A stretch of DNA of 64,000 nt, taken from contig JAAOMT010000664.1 in NCBI GenBank assembly GCA_016748015.1, forward strand, positions 1,298,047 to 1,362,046, written 5' to 3'. The stretch is from Geosiphon pyriformis (lineage: Eukaryota > Glomeromycota > Glomeromycetes > Archaeosporales > Geosiphonaceae). The notes below the pieces were generated by a model, which had not been told where the DNA came from, searched no databases, and was given only the letters and a program-made list of their open reading frames with translations. Position numbers and translations under genes: made by a program. Positions 47,610 through 61,207 of this stretch are shown here, piece after piece (positions within the stretch are counted from its first letter, which is position 1; every line of letters starts with the position of its first letter).

Positions 47610-48603
47610 TTAGCTTTTTAATTTCTATTATTAATTAGCATATATTATTATTTTAATTTATTACTTATTATTTTATTAAATTATCCAAATTATTATTTAA
47701 TTAATAACCTAATTTGTACAAAACACAAATAAAACCAAATTGCAATGATTAAATTATGTAATATAATGAACTATATAACATTAAAAATTTGCCAAAATAT
47801 TTAGTAATTTACCAAAATATTCAACAATTTACTAAAATAATTCATAGTTTATAGAAATAATTTGTAATTTGACAAAATATATCTTTAATTAACCAAAAAA
47901 TTTAAAAAAAAAATACTAAATTATAACAACAAGTTGTATAAAAAAAACTTTTTTTTTTCAAAAAAATGTAATTTAATTATAATTAATATCTTCTACTAAA
48001 TATTTTAATCAAAATTATTTTTTTACAAATCAATTACAATAAAACTTGTTTTAAAAACATAAAAATTTATAATTATTTTTGTTTAAAATTGATTAGTTAC
48101 TAATTTTAGTAATTATTAGTAATTTCTAAGCTTAAATTTAAAATAACTTTCTTAATATATTTTTTCTTTTTTCTTCTTTAATTTATTTTATTTTATCTTT
48201 TATTTTATTTTTTTTATATTATTGAAAAATCTAGAATTAAGATTTTTTTGTAAAAGAGTTGATTTTTACAGTAAAATAACTACACACAATTTTAAAGAGC
48301 ATATAGACAAATTTTTTTGGAAAAAAGTTGACATTTTTTTTCTGCAAAGTAACTATATAAATAATTAGCATAAAATTGGCTATTATAAGCCCAACAATAT
48401 ATACAGTCCAAAGTATAGAAAAATATTTTGGAAAAAAATTAACTTATTAAAAATTTATCAATTTTTATCAACAGCAGAATTAACAACAAATTGATATTAA
48501 TAAAATCAAAAAAAAACAAAAAAACTTCTAGTAATATTTAGTGTTTTTTTAAGAATAATACAATAATAATTAAATTAAAATAACAATTACATCCAACATA
48601 ATA
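47610..48603 (+). repeat. LTR of the gypsy family, third copy
   Basis: Colinear with the solo LTR at 11307-12262: TTAATTAGCATA, ACAAGTTGTATAAA, TTTTTACAGTAAAATAACTACA and the region TTAGCATAAAATTGGCTATT. It ends AACATAATA at about 48603, followed by ACTCTAAAAT, the same LTR/internal junction as at 16750. The 5' end is blurred by decay. Confidence 0.65.
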
Positions 48604-49000
48604 ACTCTAAAATATTAACAGTTAATTTATACTTACTATAAACAATAATTTGGAATCTAAGATAAAATTACAGTTTTTAAAAAAACAATTTTTTAATACA
48701 TTGAAAATCGAATTAATAAATACTTTTTTGAAAATTACAATATTATAGAAGTTAAAAAAATTTTGTTTAAAAACTTAATTTATTACTTAAACAAAAATTT
48801 AAAAACTATTAGTACAAACACTTGTGCTATTTATTTTAAAAAACTTAACTATAATATCATTAAGTTTTGTGAAAAAAATATCTTGCCAACTTATAATTTG
48901 TTCTTAAACTTATGTTTAAGCTTAAAACAAGTAACAAAAGCAAATAAAAAAACACCTGTCTGTTGACTCACTATTAAAAATTAATTTAATAAAATAGTTA
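48604..49000 (+). pseudogene. gypsy gag start, plus strand
   Basis: Directly after the LTR the sequence aligns with the reverse complement of 16390-16750. The open frame 48763-48966 (NTCAIYFKKLNYNIIKFCEK) corresponds to the start of gag in the minus-strand element. I recognise no gag domain beyond this internal match. It was cut or decayed beyond about 49000. Confidence 0.5.
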
Positions 49001-51340
49001 TCAACTTTGATATTAATATATATAATAGTAATTTTGCTAAATAAAAAAGTTAGTTTAAAATCTTTTAATTTAAAAGAAAATATTATAACAAGTGATTTGT
49101 TTTCTGTAATTATAGCAGATAAAATATTGTTAATAAGTAGTGTTTTAGTGTTTTTGTGTTTTTTTAATTGTTAGATAAGTTGTTTACTAGAATGGTTAAA
49201 AAACTTAAATAACTTTAAAAATTTGGATTTTGGACATATTTACTTTCCAAATTTTATTGGCATAATTTTGTTTATTGATTTAATAAACTGGAAATTAGTT
49301 GATATATAATTATTACTAATTTTTAATTTTGTTAAGTATAAATAATTTTCAGTCTTTGATTTTTAGTAATTAATTAAGCTAAATTTTAAAGCAATATTTG
49401 AATTAATTGAGATTAATAAATTATTTGTGACTATAATAGTTAATAGATTATTTGGAACTATAGTATTTGATAAATAAAAAATACATATGATAACTGTTAT
49501 ATTATTGGCTAATAAGATATTTAATACTAAAATTTTTTCTGATTCTGGTTATAATTCGAAGTATAAAACCAGCAATTAAAATTTTAATATTAATTTCCCA
49601 ATTGTTAATTATCTATTTTGGTCTTATAATCTGTTTTTAAGTGTTTTTGTTTATAGTAATAATAACAAATATGCATTTTTGTTGTCATAATTGAGTTATT
49701 AATAAGATTAATGAAAATAAAAAATGTGATTGATTTTAGAATCAATTAAAATTTCTTTGTTTATTTTAATATTGTAAAGGTTAATAAATTGTTAAATTAT
49801 TAGTTAAGTATTTTTCTAATTTTTGATTAATAAATTTGCTAAACTGCTTTAATTTTAAGTCCAATTTAAATAATTTATCTATTATTAAATTTACAGCTTG
49901 AGCATAGTTGGCTTTAAGCTTGGCTAATTTAAAATCTTAGGCATATATAACTATATTTTAGAGAGTATTTGGGTATAATAGACATATTTATTGTAATAAA
50001 CTACTGTATAATCTATAAATAAATTGGTTTAAAATTTGTAGTACTGTAAAGTAATCTGTATTTATTGCTTGAATTTGGCACAAATTTCTATAAAAACATC
50101 TTGAGTATATGATAACTGCTTCAATGTTGTTTTGTTTAAGAGTAATGAATTCAGTTAATAGTTAATTGATATTATTGTAATTACTAAAATATTATAGGAA
50201 GTTTTATTTAAAAGTATTGAAACTCTGAAACTTATTAACTAAGCTTTAATACTACAAATTAACAGTATTTTATAAGAAATATGAAATGACTTAAAAGACT
50301 CTAGCATTGTCTTATCTATTGGCTGTAATAACTTTGGCTATATTGTTTAACTATACTTGAACATTGTTTTTTTTGCCAGTAAATTTCTCTAATTTGACAA
50401 TTAATATATATATTATTAGTACAAGTAGTTGTGATTGTAATTGTTAAGAAGCAGTTATTAGTACAATTAAAGAATTAATTCAGATAACTAAAAATAAGTT
50501 GTTAACAATAGAAGTAAAATTTAGATTGTTCAAGTTTATCTAAGTTTGAAAAATTGGAGTTTTGATTTCCAGTTTATTTGGGATTAGGTTTTGTTTATTA
50601 TTTTTTTGATTGCTGTTTTTTTTTCTTTTAATTTAGTGTCTGCTCAATTATTAGTGAATTCAAAATTTGGTTAATATAATAGTAATTGAAGTTTTAATAG
50701 CATTATTAGTTGTAATTTAAATTTTTCAAAGTAATTATTATAGGTTTTTAACAGTTTGAAATTTTTCTGATTGCTTTAAAACAAAACTTTTACAATAGTC
50801 GGTTTTGTTGTTGATAATAACACAAATTTTGATAGTATATTAATAATATTTTTTAGTATATAATAATAAAATAAATATAATAGAAAAACAACTCTGAGTT
50901 TCTTTTAGTTAATTGATTGTATTGATTTAAGTATACTTGCTAATATTTGTATTTTGTTTTTGTCTTTGTTTATAAATATGATTGAAAACTTTTGTTGAAT
51001 GTATCTTTTAATTTTACGATTTATTTAGTAATAATTGAAGTAAAATTGTAATTCTGTGATAAGTTAGTATATTAAAGTAATTTATTGTAAAAATTTTCTT
51101 TTGCTAATTTGAAATCTACTTGTTTCCTTAAAAAATATATAATTTTTTTATTAATATAGAAATTAAAGACTGATTTTGCTAAGAAACAATTGCTAGGTAT
51201 TTTTAACTATTGTTGATATTGTTAAAATAAAGATTTTGTAAATTCCAAGTGATTTGTTTTTATAACTTTTAAGTTTGCCATTTTTTTGAATAATTGATAA
51301 TAATGCTTTGTTCTCTGTTAAATTATATTTTATAGAAAGC
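49001..51340. other. AT-rich decayed DNA, possibly gypsy-derived
   Basis: A long stretch without usable frames. T-over-A strand bias on the plus strand resembles that of the minus-oriented gypsy region at 13-16 kb, but I found no convincing colinear match. Confidence 0.3.
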
Positions 51341-51344
51341 ATTA

Positions 51345-52030
51345 AATATTACAGATAATAGTTTGGGATATTAGAATAAATAACAAATCTGTAATTTGAT
51401 GCTCAATAACTAATTATGCTATTGATAGTTTCTAAAAATTTTTGGATTTGAAAATTTTGGTTGAGTTTTTATATAATAAACAGAGATCTACTTAATAGTT
51501 GTTTTTCTGAATTTTTTTTTCAACATAAAGATTAGTTTAATTTGGCAGCTATGCTTCTCTGGTAAGCTATCTTTAAGTTTTTACTCTTGTTTTACAAATT
51601 TTTTATTAGACTATCTTTGACATTAATTTTTTAGTGCTTAATTTCTTAATTAATTAGTAAACAACAAAAAAATAAAATAAAAAATAAAAAAAAATAAAAA
51701 ATTAATATTTTATCAATAGTCATAATTAAAAACTAGTGTGGTTAAGTGAAAAATGTTATTAGCATAAATTGTTAATAAAGTTAGGAAATAATAATGTTAA
51801 TTTAATAAAAAAAATAACATAAATTAGATGATAAAACAATAATTTTATTTGATATTTGGATAATTTTATTTTAAAGTATAGAAAACTATCTTTTAAAAAA
51901 AAATATATTATAAATATTTATTGTTAATTAACTAAAAATTTGTTTAGATCTGTAAATATATTTTTTCTTTTTAATACTACTGCTATATATACATAATTTT
52001 TATTATATGAAATTTTATATATTCCTATTT
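51345..52030 (+). repeat. dispersed repeat R1, copy 2
   Basis: Colinear with the reverse complement of 3960-3290: TTTGATGCTCAATAAC, TTTTGGTTGAGTTTTTATATAATAAACAGAGAT, AGTGTGGTTAAGTG, TAAATTAGATGATAAAA, ATAGAAAACTATCTTTT. It lacks the last ~150 bp present in copy 3. Confidence 0.7.
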
Positions 52031-52469
52031 TTTTCTGTGCTACTTTCTAAAACTGTGCTTATTTCTAAACAATATACCATGATTTTTGAAAATATGTTGT
52101 AATTTTCTAATAATATGTTTATTTTTTGCAAATATATATATTTCTGAAAATCTGTTCATCTATTAAGTACTATTTTTTTATTAGCTTATTTTTATGATTT
52201 GTTTTTTTTATTTCTTTTTTGTATTCTTATTTTATAAGTAATACTACTAATAATTTAGAACTTTTTCTCAGCATAATATTAATTGATAGTTGTAATTTTT
52301 TTAAAGTTATCTAATTATTTAATTAAATTTTATATATTACTTATAAATAAAGATAGTAGAATGTTATTTTTTTATTCTATAGCAGTTTATATGTCTTAAA
52401 AAACAGCCAAAATGTTTGCTTGTATTGAATTATTGGCTATTAATTTAAAAATAGCTGTTATTATAAATA
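52031..52469. other. spacer between two R1 repeats
   Basis: AT-rich with some short T/C-rich runs (TTTCTAAAACTGTGCTTATTTCT). No recognised feature. Confidence 0.35.
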
Positions 52470-53290
52470 ATTATTTGGATTTTAGAATAAATAACAAACT
52501 TATAACTTAATACTAGATAAGTAATTATAAGGATAAATTCTGAAAATTTTCGTAATCTGAAAATTTTAGTTGAATTTTTTGTATAATAAACAGAGATTTA
52601 ATAACAAATAATTGGCGAAACTTAGTATTTAACTTTTTGGCATAATAATTAGTTTATTCTAATAAATATATTCTTTTAGTTAAGTAATTATTATTATTTA
52701 ATTTATGTTCTGTCTTAATATTTTTTACTAGATAATTTTTAATATTATAATTTTAGCGTTTTTTTTAATTACAACAAAATAAAGAAGATAAAAAAAATCA
52801 AGAAATTAGTATTCTGTTAATAACTATAATTAAGAATTATTGTTTTAGTATAGTTAAGTATTAGTTATTATTAGCATAAGCTGTTAATATAACAAAAAAT
52901 AATAAATAATTTAATCAAAAAATAATGATAATATGAATTAAATAGTAATTGCTAATTTTATTGATAAGTAAATAATTCTACTTTAAATAATAATAAATTA
53001 ACTTTTGAAATAAATAAATAAAAAAGTAAGTCTTAAATTTTTGTCAGTTTTTTTTCTTCTATTTTTACTGCTCTATAAATATAATTTTTATTATATAAAA
53101 TTTTTTAAAATTCTTGCATTTTTTTTATAAAGATTTTAGGAATTCTGAAATTTTGTGATTCTTATTAAAAATATTACTAAAATTCTGAAATTCTGAAATT
53201 CCAGTTGAAAAAAATTTCAGAATTTTTTTTTACTATACCCATTTCTAATTGGCTATTTATTCAATTTATTATTTTTTTTTATTATATAAA
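52470..53290 (+). repeat. dispersed repeat R1, copy 3
   Basis: Direct repeat of copy 2, ~1.13 kb downstream, and colinear with the reverse complement of copy 1 through to the end block CATTTCTAATTGGCTATTTATT. It includes the decayed short tandem array (TTCTGAAATTCTGAAATT) at 53140-53225. Confidence 0.7.
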
Positions 53291-54890
53291 TAATACTGTT
53301 TTTGTAAAAAAATTTAATTTACTTAAAAAAAATTAAAAACAGAAACAATTTGATAGCTTTTTTTTCTGTTTCAAGAAAGTTTTTAATTAACTAATAAACA
53401 GCTATTCAAATATGAATTTGGTAATTCAAATATTCGAAATCAAATAATTATTATTCAAATAACAGAGTATAAGAGTTAAATAATATTGTTATTTTTCTCT
53501 TTAAAGAAATTTTTAAAATAAATATGATTAAAAAAATATATAATATAGACAGTATAAGTTTTAGTTGAATATTTATTTAGAATTTAATTCTAAAAGTTTT
53601 GAAATTGTTTGCTAAATTAATTTTAAACAGAAAAGCAAATCAAGCAAAAAGACAAAAAATTGAATTTAATAAAGTTTAGATTGTTTTTGTTGTATGCTTC
53701 AAAGTGTTTTTCTAATTGTTATAATAAGTATAAATAATTATTTATATAATAAAAAACAAAGTAAAATTTAACAATCTTACAAGAAATACCACTTTTATAT
53801 TATAAGTTAGATTAACAAGTTAACAAAAAACAAGATAAAACAGAATTATATAATAATAAAATTAATTAAAAGAGAATTCAATTTTAAAGAGTAAATTAAA
53901 TTAATATTAATTTAATATATAAAATTAGTCTTACAAATATCTTAGTTGTAATTTTTTTAAAAATAACAACAGAATTTAAAAATAATAATAATTTGTACTG
54001 TTAATAAAAGATAACATACTAATATAATTTTATGTCTTATATTAGGACTTTTAAAATTTAATATTAGGTATTAATTGTATTTTTAATAATATTTATTTTA
54101 TAATTTTTAAAACTAACAATTATAAATAAATATTAATAAGTAATTTTATTATAAAAATGTTCAAATACTTGAAAAAAATTGGGAAAAAAAATAATTAAAT
54201 TAAAAAAAATTGAATATTAAAAAATAATTTTTATTACTTTTATTTATATATATCTTATATATTAAAATATGCTTTTCTAAAGCTAAAAAATATATAATTT
54301 ATATAGTTATTTAAAGTAATTAATGACCAAATTAGCAACTAAGTTAATAATTAAGTTATTAATTAAGTTAATAATTAGGTTATTAATTAAATTATTATTT
54401 ATTTTCTAAAAATAAGATGGCTAATTATATAATATTAGTGGTTAATATCTGTAATAATTAATAAAAACTATGATTTTCAATTATAATAATATTTTAAGTA
54501 ATAATTTGTATATATATATATTTTATACTATTATTTTTATTTTTTAAAACAAAATCGTTTTGATTAATAACATATTTTATTTTTTATAATAAAAAATAAT
54601 CCTGTAAAATTCAATTATAAAATTATTAAGAGATTTTGACAACAAAATTATTAAAGTCCAATCAAAACATCTCGAAAAACTAATGTTTTTCTTTGTTTTT
54701 GTAAACAATATATAGAGCAATTTTGTAAAAATAGTCAAATTTAAGCAATTTATCATTTAGGTTATTTATAAAAAACTTTACCAAAAATTTTTACCACATT
54801 AGAAAAATTATAAATTAAAATTACTTTACTATAACAATTGAAATTAAAACACAATTTGCAAAAACATATCTTAAGATTAAAATAAGTAAA
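53291..54890. other. AT-rich stretch without recognisable features
   Basis: No usable frame. TTAATTAAGTTAATAATTAAGTTATTAATT between 54335 and 54395 is a small ~13-bp tandem run. Otherwise nothing I can support. Confidence 0.4.
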
Positions 54891-54899
54891 CAAACTATT

Positions 54900-55330
54900 T
54901 ATAATAAATTTTCTTAATTTGATTATACAACTGTTTTATTAAGATATGTATCTTTATTTATCAAACAAGCCAAACAAAACTGATAGTATAGACTCAAAAA
55001 TATTCTAATTATAATTGGAATAAAGTAGTATTTTTAGATAAAACAACTTTATAAATAGTTTGAAATATTTACTTAATTTGGTCTTATTTAAGTAAACTTA
55101 TTATACCAATAGTAAAACATATATTTAAATTTTATATATAAAAAGCAATTTGTGTATATAAAAAAATTGAAATGTGTATCTTTACAAAAAATAATATGAG
55201 CTAATATTTTTATTATAAAATTCTTAATAAAAATTTATATTACAATATAATTAATATACAAAAAAATATAAAAAGTATTAAACACTTAATATAATATACA
55301 AAAAAAGCTATATATTGTAATATTATTACC
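54900..55330 (+). pseudogene. Tc1/mariner transposase trace, copy 1
   Basis: At about 55015-55050 the plus strand reads NWNKVVFLDKTTL, the place of the W(S)KV(I/V)FSDETTF motif that holds the first catalytic Asp of Tc1/mariner transposases. Surrounding frame is full of stops. Only this motif supports the call. Confidence 0.4.
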
Positions 55331-55899
55331 AATTTAACCCATAGTTTTTTTATAATTACTTATAGTTATAATTTACAAATCAATATAAATTGTGTTTTTG
55401 TAAAACATAACAGTAGATTATATGTATATATATAAAATATTAAATATTTTTGTTATAAAAAAATTTACCACATCAAATGTGTCTTAAAAAAAAACTTTCT
55501 GAATACAAAAAAGAGAGATTATTTCAACAAAAAAGTTAGAACATACAAACAGTAAGATTTCTATGATTATTAAATATTCATATTCTTCTGTAATACATGT
55601 ATAAAGTCATATAAACTAAAAAAACTTCTTAAAAAATGAACAAACTAACCACAAATGCTTAACAAATATGCACATAAATAACTCAAATATTCAATAATAG
55701 AGAATAAAAAAACTCACTGTTAAACTTTTTCTTAAATATAATTGAATTTTATTAAAGATACCAACGAATTTATTTCTATATAAACTATTTGAAATAGATT
55801 AGTTTAAGAAGGACTTCACTTATGTATTTCTTGTCTTAAGTTATTAATTTCCAAATCAAATAAAAAAAACATTTACAATGAGCTTATACTTATGAAAAT

Positions 55900-56500
55900 T
55901 AGACAGTAGAAAATTTTAAATGAGTTGTTTGGTTAGATGAATATACATATATACAATTAAAGTTACAAGATTTAGACATATATGGTGTAAATCTTTCAAA
56001 AAGTTTCATAAGGATTGTATTACAGCCACAGTTAGAAAAAGCTTTGGTCATATGTTTTGAAGATGTTTTTTATGGATTGGTTTGGGTTTTTTGGTTTCTT
56101 TGATTGGTCATATTACTGGAGTTATATATCACAAAATCTTGGCTAATTATATAATTCCTATAGTAAAACCTTATGTAAAAAAAACTAAAAAAAAGTTTTT
56201 TTTTCAGAAAGCCAATACACTAATTCACACATCAAAAGTTACATGTTTTTTTTTTACTTCTTCAAATATTGAATTACTTCCTTGGTCAGCACAAAGTCTT
56301 GATATTACTCTAATAGAAAATTTTTAATTATATATTAAAGTTAAAATTTGTCAATGTAATTCACAACTCTCAAATATTGTACAATTGAAACAATAGATTA
56401 AGAAAGAATAGAATGTAATACCTATAAATTACTATTATAATTTGATCAAGTCTATGCTATATCAAATTCAACTATTCTTAAAGCAAATAAAAATCAAACA
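55900..56500 (+). pseudogene. Tc1/mariner transposase remnant, copy 2
   Basis: The frame around 56000-56330 includes GHMFWRCFLWIGLGFLVSLI, GVIYHKILANYIIPIVKPYV, a FFFQKAN position for the usual FQQDN, HTSKVTCFF, and LPWSAQSLDITLIEN for the LPWPAQSPDLNPIEN-type motif. These are DDE-domain hallmarks of Tc1/mariner transposases. The second catalytic Asp is Ala and the distal Asp region is altered, so it is inactive. The 81-codon open part is 56082-56327. No terminal inverted repeat was resolved. Confidence 0.72.
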
Positions 56501-56619
56501 AAATACTAACATGTATTTTAATATAATAATAAAAAATTAACGATTTATAAGTTAGTTTTTTTATATAACATATTATAAAAGTGTTTAATATTTTTTATAC
56601 CTCTCTGTATATAAATGAC

Positions 56620-56950
56620 AATATTAAATTTTTCAGCATAATAATAATTCAAAACATATTTTAAAAAATGTTTACACAGATCTTAAAATATAACTACTAA
56701 ATTACATTTTATCTTGGCTATTATATAGTTTAAATCTCAATCCAATTAAGAATATTTGGGCTATTCTTAAATAAAATATTGAAAAAAAGATCAAAGCAAT
56801 AATAGTACACAAAAAAATATTTCTTAAATAATTTTTATTATAATAGTAGAAAAAAAATAGAATAATTTGTTTAATAAAATTATTTTTAATTATATTACTA
56901 GTATACAAAATCGAATTTAAGATTGTGTTAGTATAAAAAAAAGACATACT
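56620..56950 (+). pseudogene. Tc1/mariner transposase 3' fragment, copy 3
   Basis: Reads NNNSKHILKNVYTDLKI, then LSWLLYSLNLNPIKNIWAIL and NIEKKIKA, i.e. the QDNDSKHTSKNV and PPYSPDLNPIENIWAILK parts of a second, different Tc1/mariner lineage. It follows copy 2 in tandem and the same orientation. It ends near 56950. Confidence 0.65.
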
Positions 56951-57199
56951 AAATATTAATTTTTTGCTTATATATTTTTTATTTATATATCTATTAAATA
57001 TTAAAATTTTAACAGAAATTATTATGTAAAAAATAAAAAAAATACTTTGCTATTACTTTTTAAAAGAACTATAGTATTAAGTAACAAATTTTAAGCTTAA
57101 ATAATATTGTTAAAGTCTATTAAAAATTGATTAAATTAAAGTTTATACTGGTTTTTTTTTGTTTAATTTATCTTTATACAGTTTAATTTTTCTTTTTTT

Positions 57200-59170
57200 T
57201 TAATTTATTGTTAAGAATGCTGTTCTTTTTTATTGAAAAAAACAATTTATGCTTTTTGATTATGTTAAAAATAAAGCATTTTTAGGTATTATAGAGCATA
57301 TTAGTCTTAATAAGTTTTTGTTAATGATTAAGAATCTTTTTAATAGTAAAGCTAATAAACTGTTTGATATTTTTAATAAAATATGAAAGCATTATAGTAA
57401 ACATGGTTTAGATTTTTTTTTGTGTTTATTTAATTTGTGTCTGGTGACAAAATTGGTTTTTAATACTTAAAAAGAAATTTAAGTATTGATAATTTTAAAG
57501 TTTTATAAATAAAAAAGTGTTTTGACAAATACCAAACCAATTGTTCTTATTGAGACTATGAAAAAAAATTTTTTAAAGAATCTGTTTGATTAAATATTCA
57601 AAGTCTGTAGTAAGCACAATATTTTATATAAAAACAATTTTTTGGTTTTAAAAAGCACTTTAATTTAGTCTTTTATCTTTGCTATTGGATTTGTTATTGA
57701 AAACACTTTGAAAAAAATCAAAATGTGTAACAGATTTATGCAGATTTTAGAGTTTGTCAAAGATAGTAGTCTAGTTTTTAGTCTTCTGTCTGCTTTTAAA
57801 CATTTAGTGCTGTTGCTTATTTTTTTTGATTTGAGTTTAAACATAAAAGTAGAAATCTATGATTTGTTTTTTTTGACTTTGGTTGAAATGCAAACTATTG
57901 TATTGGCTTTTGAGTGTATTTTAGCTTCTTATTATGTTCTAATTTTTTCTAATAGTTAAATTTCTATAGATATGTGTTAAAATGAATTGAAATTAGAAGT
58001 ATTTGATTTTCATAATAAGTGTTAAATTAAGTATTATTACATTAATAATTTGGTTAAAAATAAGAACATTTTTGTAAATTAAACCAAGATAAAAAACTAT
58101 TCTGCAATAATAGACAATAAGTATACTAATAGATTGACAAATCAAATTACTTTTTTAAAACTTGTTCTTTTAGTAAATATTAAAAAAAAGTTTTTGTTGG
58201 CTGATAACAAGACAGTATTTAACAATGTTTAATATTTTATTAAATTATTATATAATATTATAAGACGTTTTTAATAAAAAATTAGATCTAATTTCAATGT
58301 AGTAAATTTTTTATTATTAATAATATTAATTAGAAGCTTATTGCTTTAGTTGGGCATTTTAATTCTTACAAAGCTACTAGATACACAAACAAATAAACTG
58401 CTAATCTATATACATACTTGATAAAAACACTACATAAAAGATTGTCTATAATTGTTAAGAAGTATTTATACAACTATAATTATCTAAACATGCTGTATAT
58501 ATGTAATAAAATAGAGTTTTTAGATTATAGTTTTGTTTGTATTCTAAATTTGTCTGTTTATTAGAAATTGTTAAATAAGTGTTTTTTTATATAAAAGTCT
58601 TTAATTAATACAATTTTGGTTTTGTTTATAGTTCTTTAATTATTGGTTTTATGTATTTTTGATATAAGTTTATATATAATTTTGTACAAAAAATTTGTGT
58701 TTAAGAATTGATTAGAGGAAACCAAAACTTTTTTCAGAAATGTTAATTTAGTCACAGTTAAATTGATTAAGTTTGTTCAAAGCTTAGTAATTGGTTATAA
58801 GGAATAAATTTAAGTGTTTAATTTGAGATTTTAAGTAAATATAAATTATAAAAATTTGTTAAGTAAAGATAACTTCTTGTTTGATATTGTTTGCAGCCTT
58901 TTTGCTAAGGTTTTAAATAATATTATTTGGTTGTTGAGAATTACAAAGAGTTATGCTATTAGTTTTGATTTAAGAATAGGTTATTTGTTTTTTACTAATG
59001 TAAATAAGAAAGTTTTTATTAATATAATTATATAGTATAATTTTAATTGGCTGAATAACTGGTTACATATAGCAAGTTTGTAATTTATATTTAATTTTGA
59101 ACTTTAAATAGTTGTATTATATTAAATAGTAATTGAACTTTACTTGTAAATGCAAATAAAAATTTTTTTT
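57200..59170 (+). mobile_element. partial family A non-LTR copy, plus strand
   Basis: Begins in RT (57300-57450: ISLNKFLLMIKNLFNSKANK, KHYSKHGL, FFLCLFNLCLV for the region around GLPDGKAAGLSGIPNKLWK), skips most of RT and the pre-RNase H part by deletion, then RNase H (57708-57959: LNIKVEIYDLF... LVEMQTIVLAFECILASYYV), the C-terminal region, and a 3' UTR ending TTGAACTTTACTTGTAAATGCAAATAAAAATTTT near 59165. Confidence 0.65.
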
Positions 59171-59645
59171 TCTATAATTTATCTACTTAAAACTTAATAA
59201 TAATTAGATTTAAACTTAAAATATTATTAATAATTAAATAATTTAAAACAATTTTCCCAAAAAAGTATTTTAGAATATTTAAATAATATGATTTTTATTA
59301 ACAGCAAAATTATTTATATACGTAAAAACAGCAAACTTAATATAAAAATTCAAAACAAACTAGAATTTACAAAGTTTGACAACATAATAAGTTTTTTAAT
59401 TTTAAATAAAATAAACTTAATAATATTTACATTAAAATTTATATTTAATATATTTATAACAAATATAATTTTAATATTATTAATGCATAATTATATTTTT
59501 AACAATAATAAAATCTTAATCTTAAGTTTTAAATACATTGTTTTAATAATTTTAGAAATCAGAAGTTTAAGATTGTAATAATATTAACAAAATTTTAAAA
59601 TCATAACTTTTTAAAAACAATTTTAGTTAATAAACATATTAATAA
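59171..59645. other. AT-rich stretch with orphan open frame
   Basis: A 96-codon open frame (59288-59578) is hydrophobic and Ile/Asn-rich; in such AT-rich DNA this is expected by chance. No domain recognised. Confidence 0.3.
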
Positions 59646-59649
59646 CCAA

Positions 59650-61140
59650 ATAACACTTTATATTTAATCTAAGTTCTTAGTTTTTTTGTATTTAAAAATA
59701 TTTTCAGATAGATTACTGGCTTAAATAAAATAATATTCTTAAATCAATTTTATTTAATATTATTTAAAATTTTAAAATTATATTTTTAACACTTTTTATT
59801 AATCTATTTTTACAAAAAAGTTAATTAAACATCCAAAAATTTATTTAATACCAATAAATACAGTTTTGTAATTAATATCAAAAAAATTACTTATATTATA
59901 AACTTTTTTTTTAATTATAATATTTATAAGTAATATAAAAACAAAAATATAATTAATTATTTTTATTATTATTTTTTGAATTGCTTTATATAGTAGCTTT
60001 AGTTATAAAATTATTTATTAAAAAATTTATTAAACTGAGATTTAAACACTTTTTAAAACTGATATTTTTTTAAAACTATTTTTAGTTATAAAGAAAATTA
60101 ATTTTATCAGCTTGATTTAAACATGTAATTAATAAAACATTAAAATAAAAATCCAAAATTAAAACTAAACGATTTTTTTTTAAATAATAGCCTAATTAAC
60201 AAAAAATAACCAATTATCTTAGATATTTTGTAAATATATTGAGCTAAATTATTATTTATAATAATTATAATACTAAACTTTAAATAATCAGATTCCAAAC
60301 CAGAAGTAAAAATTTATATATTAATAAACTTATTTTTAATTTTAAAACCTAATTCGATTTTTTATTATTGGCTTAATAATAATAAAAACCATATTGTTTA
60401 TTTTTTGTGTTATCTTATAATATTTTTTTGCTTGGCAAAATTGTTTATTTTTTTATATTATATATAACAATTTTTTATACTGACTTATTTATTTAAAAAA
60501 TAATATAATAGTTTTATTCTTAAAGAATAATTTACTAAATCTCAATAAAATTATAGTAACAAAGCCAAAAAGTGTTAACATATTTGTTTTTAAGTTATTT
60601 AATTAAAAAAAACAACAGCAAAAAATAAATATAAGCAAATAATATATTAACAGTTTTCTTAAAAAAACATTCAAATTTATATTAATATTTACAACTAATA
60701 TTTTAATAAATATAGTTTTAAGAAAAGAATTAATAAGAAAAAAAATAGAATTCAACTTTTAATATCAAAAAAATCTAGTTAGAAAAAATCTTTAAATTGT
60801 GTTTTAATTTGTTCAAATAAAAAGGCACTATTTATATTATATTTTAGTTATTTGAATAATAATAAAAATAATAACTTGGTTTTCAAATTTTTAAATAAAA
60901 CAAAAATTATATTAAAATCGTTTTAAGTAGGTTTTTTTGAAAAAACTTTTAATTAAAAATAAAAATAGTTTTAAATTAACCAAAAACTGGTTTATTATTA
61001 TTTATTTAAAAAACGTGTTTTATAAAATACTATTAAGCAGTTTTAACAATTCTACATATTTATTGATAAAAATACTATTAATTATTTTATAAAGTATTAA
61101 TATTAATAAATTAGCATATTAAAATACAAAATTGTAAATA
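59650..61140 (-). mobile_element. 5' part of a family A-like non-LTR copy, very decayed
   Basis: The block at about 60090-60380 parallels the reverse-oriented endonuclease region of copy 2 (36040-36330): ATCCAAAATTRMAACTAA, ACCAGAAGTAAAAATTTATA, AAAACCTAATTCGATTTT match in order. The rest to 61140 would be ORF1 but is barely readable. Limits are uncertain. Confidence 0.35.
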
Positions 61141-61207
61141 AAAAATTGAGCTTAATAAAAACCTATAGATGTGGATCCATACATCTGAAAAAACAAAAAT
61201 AGATTAA

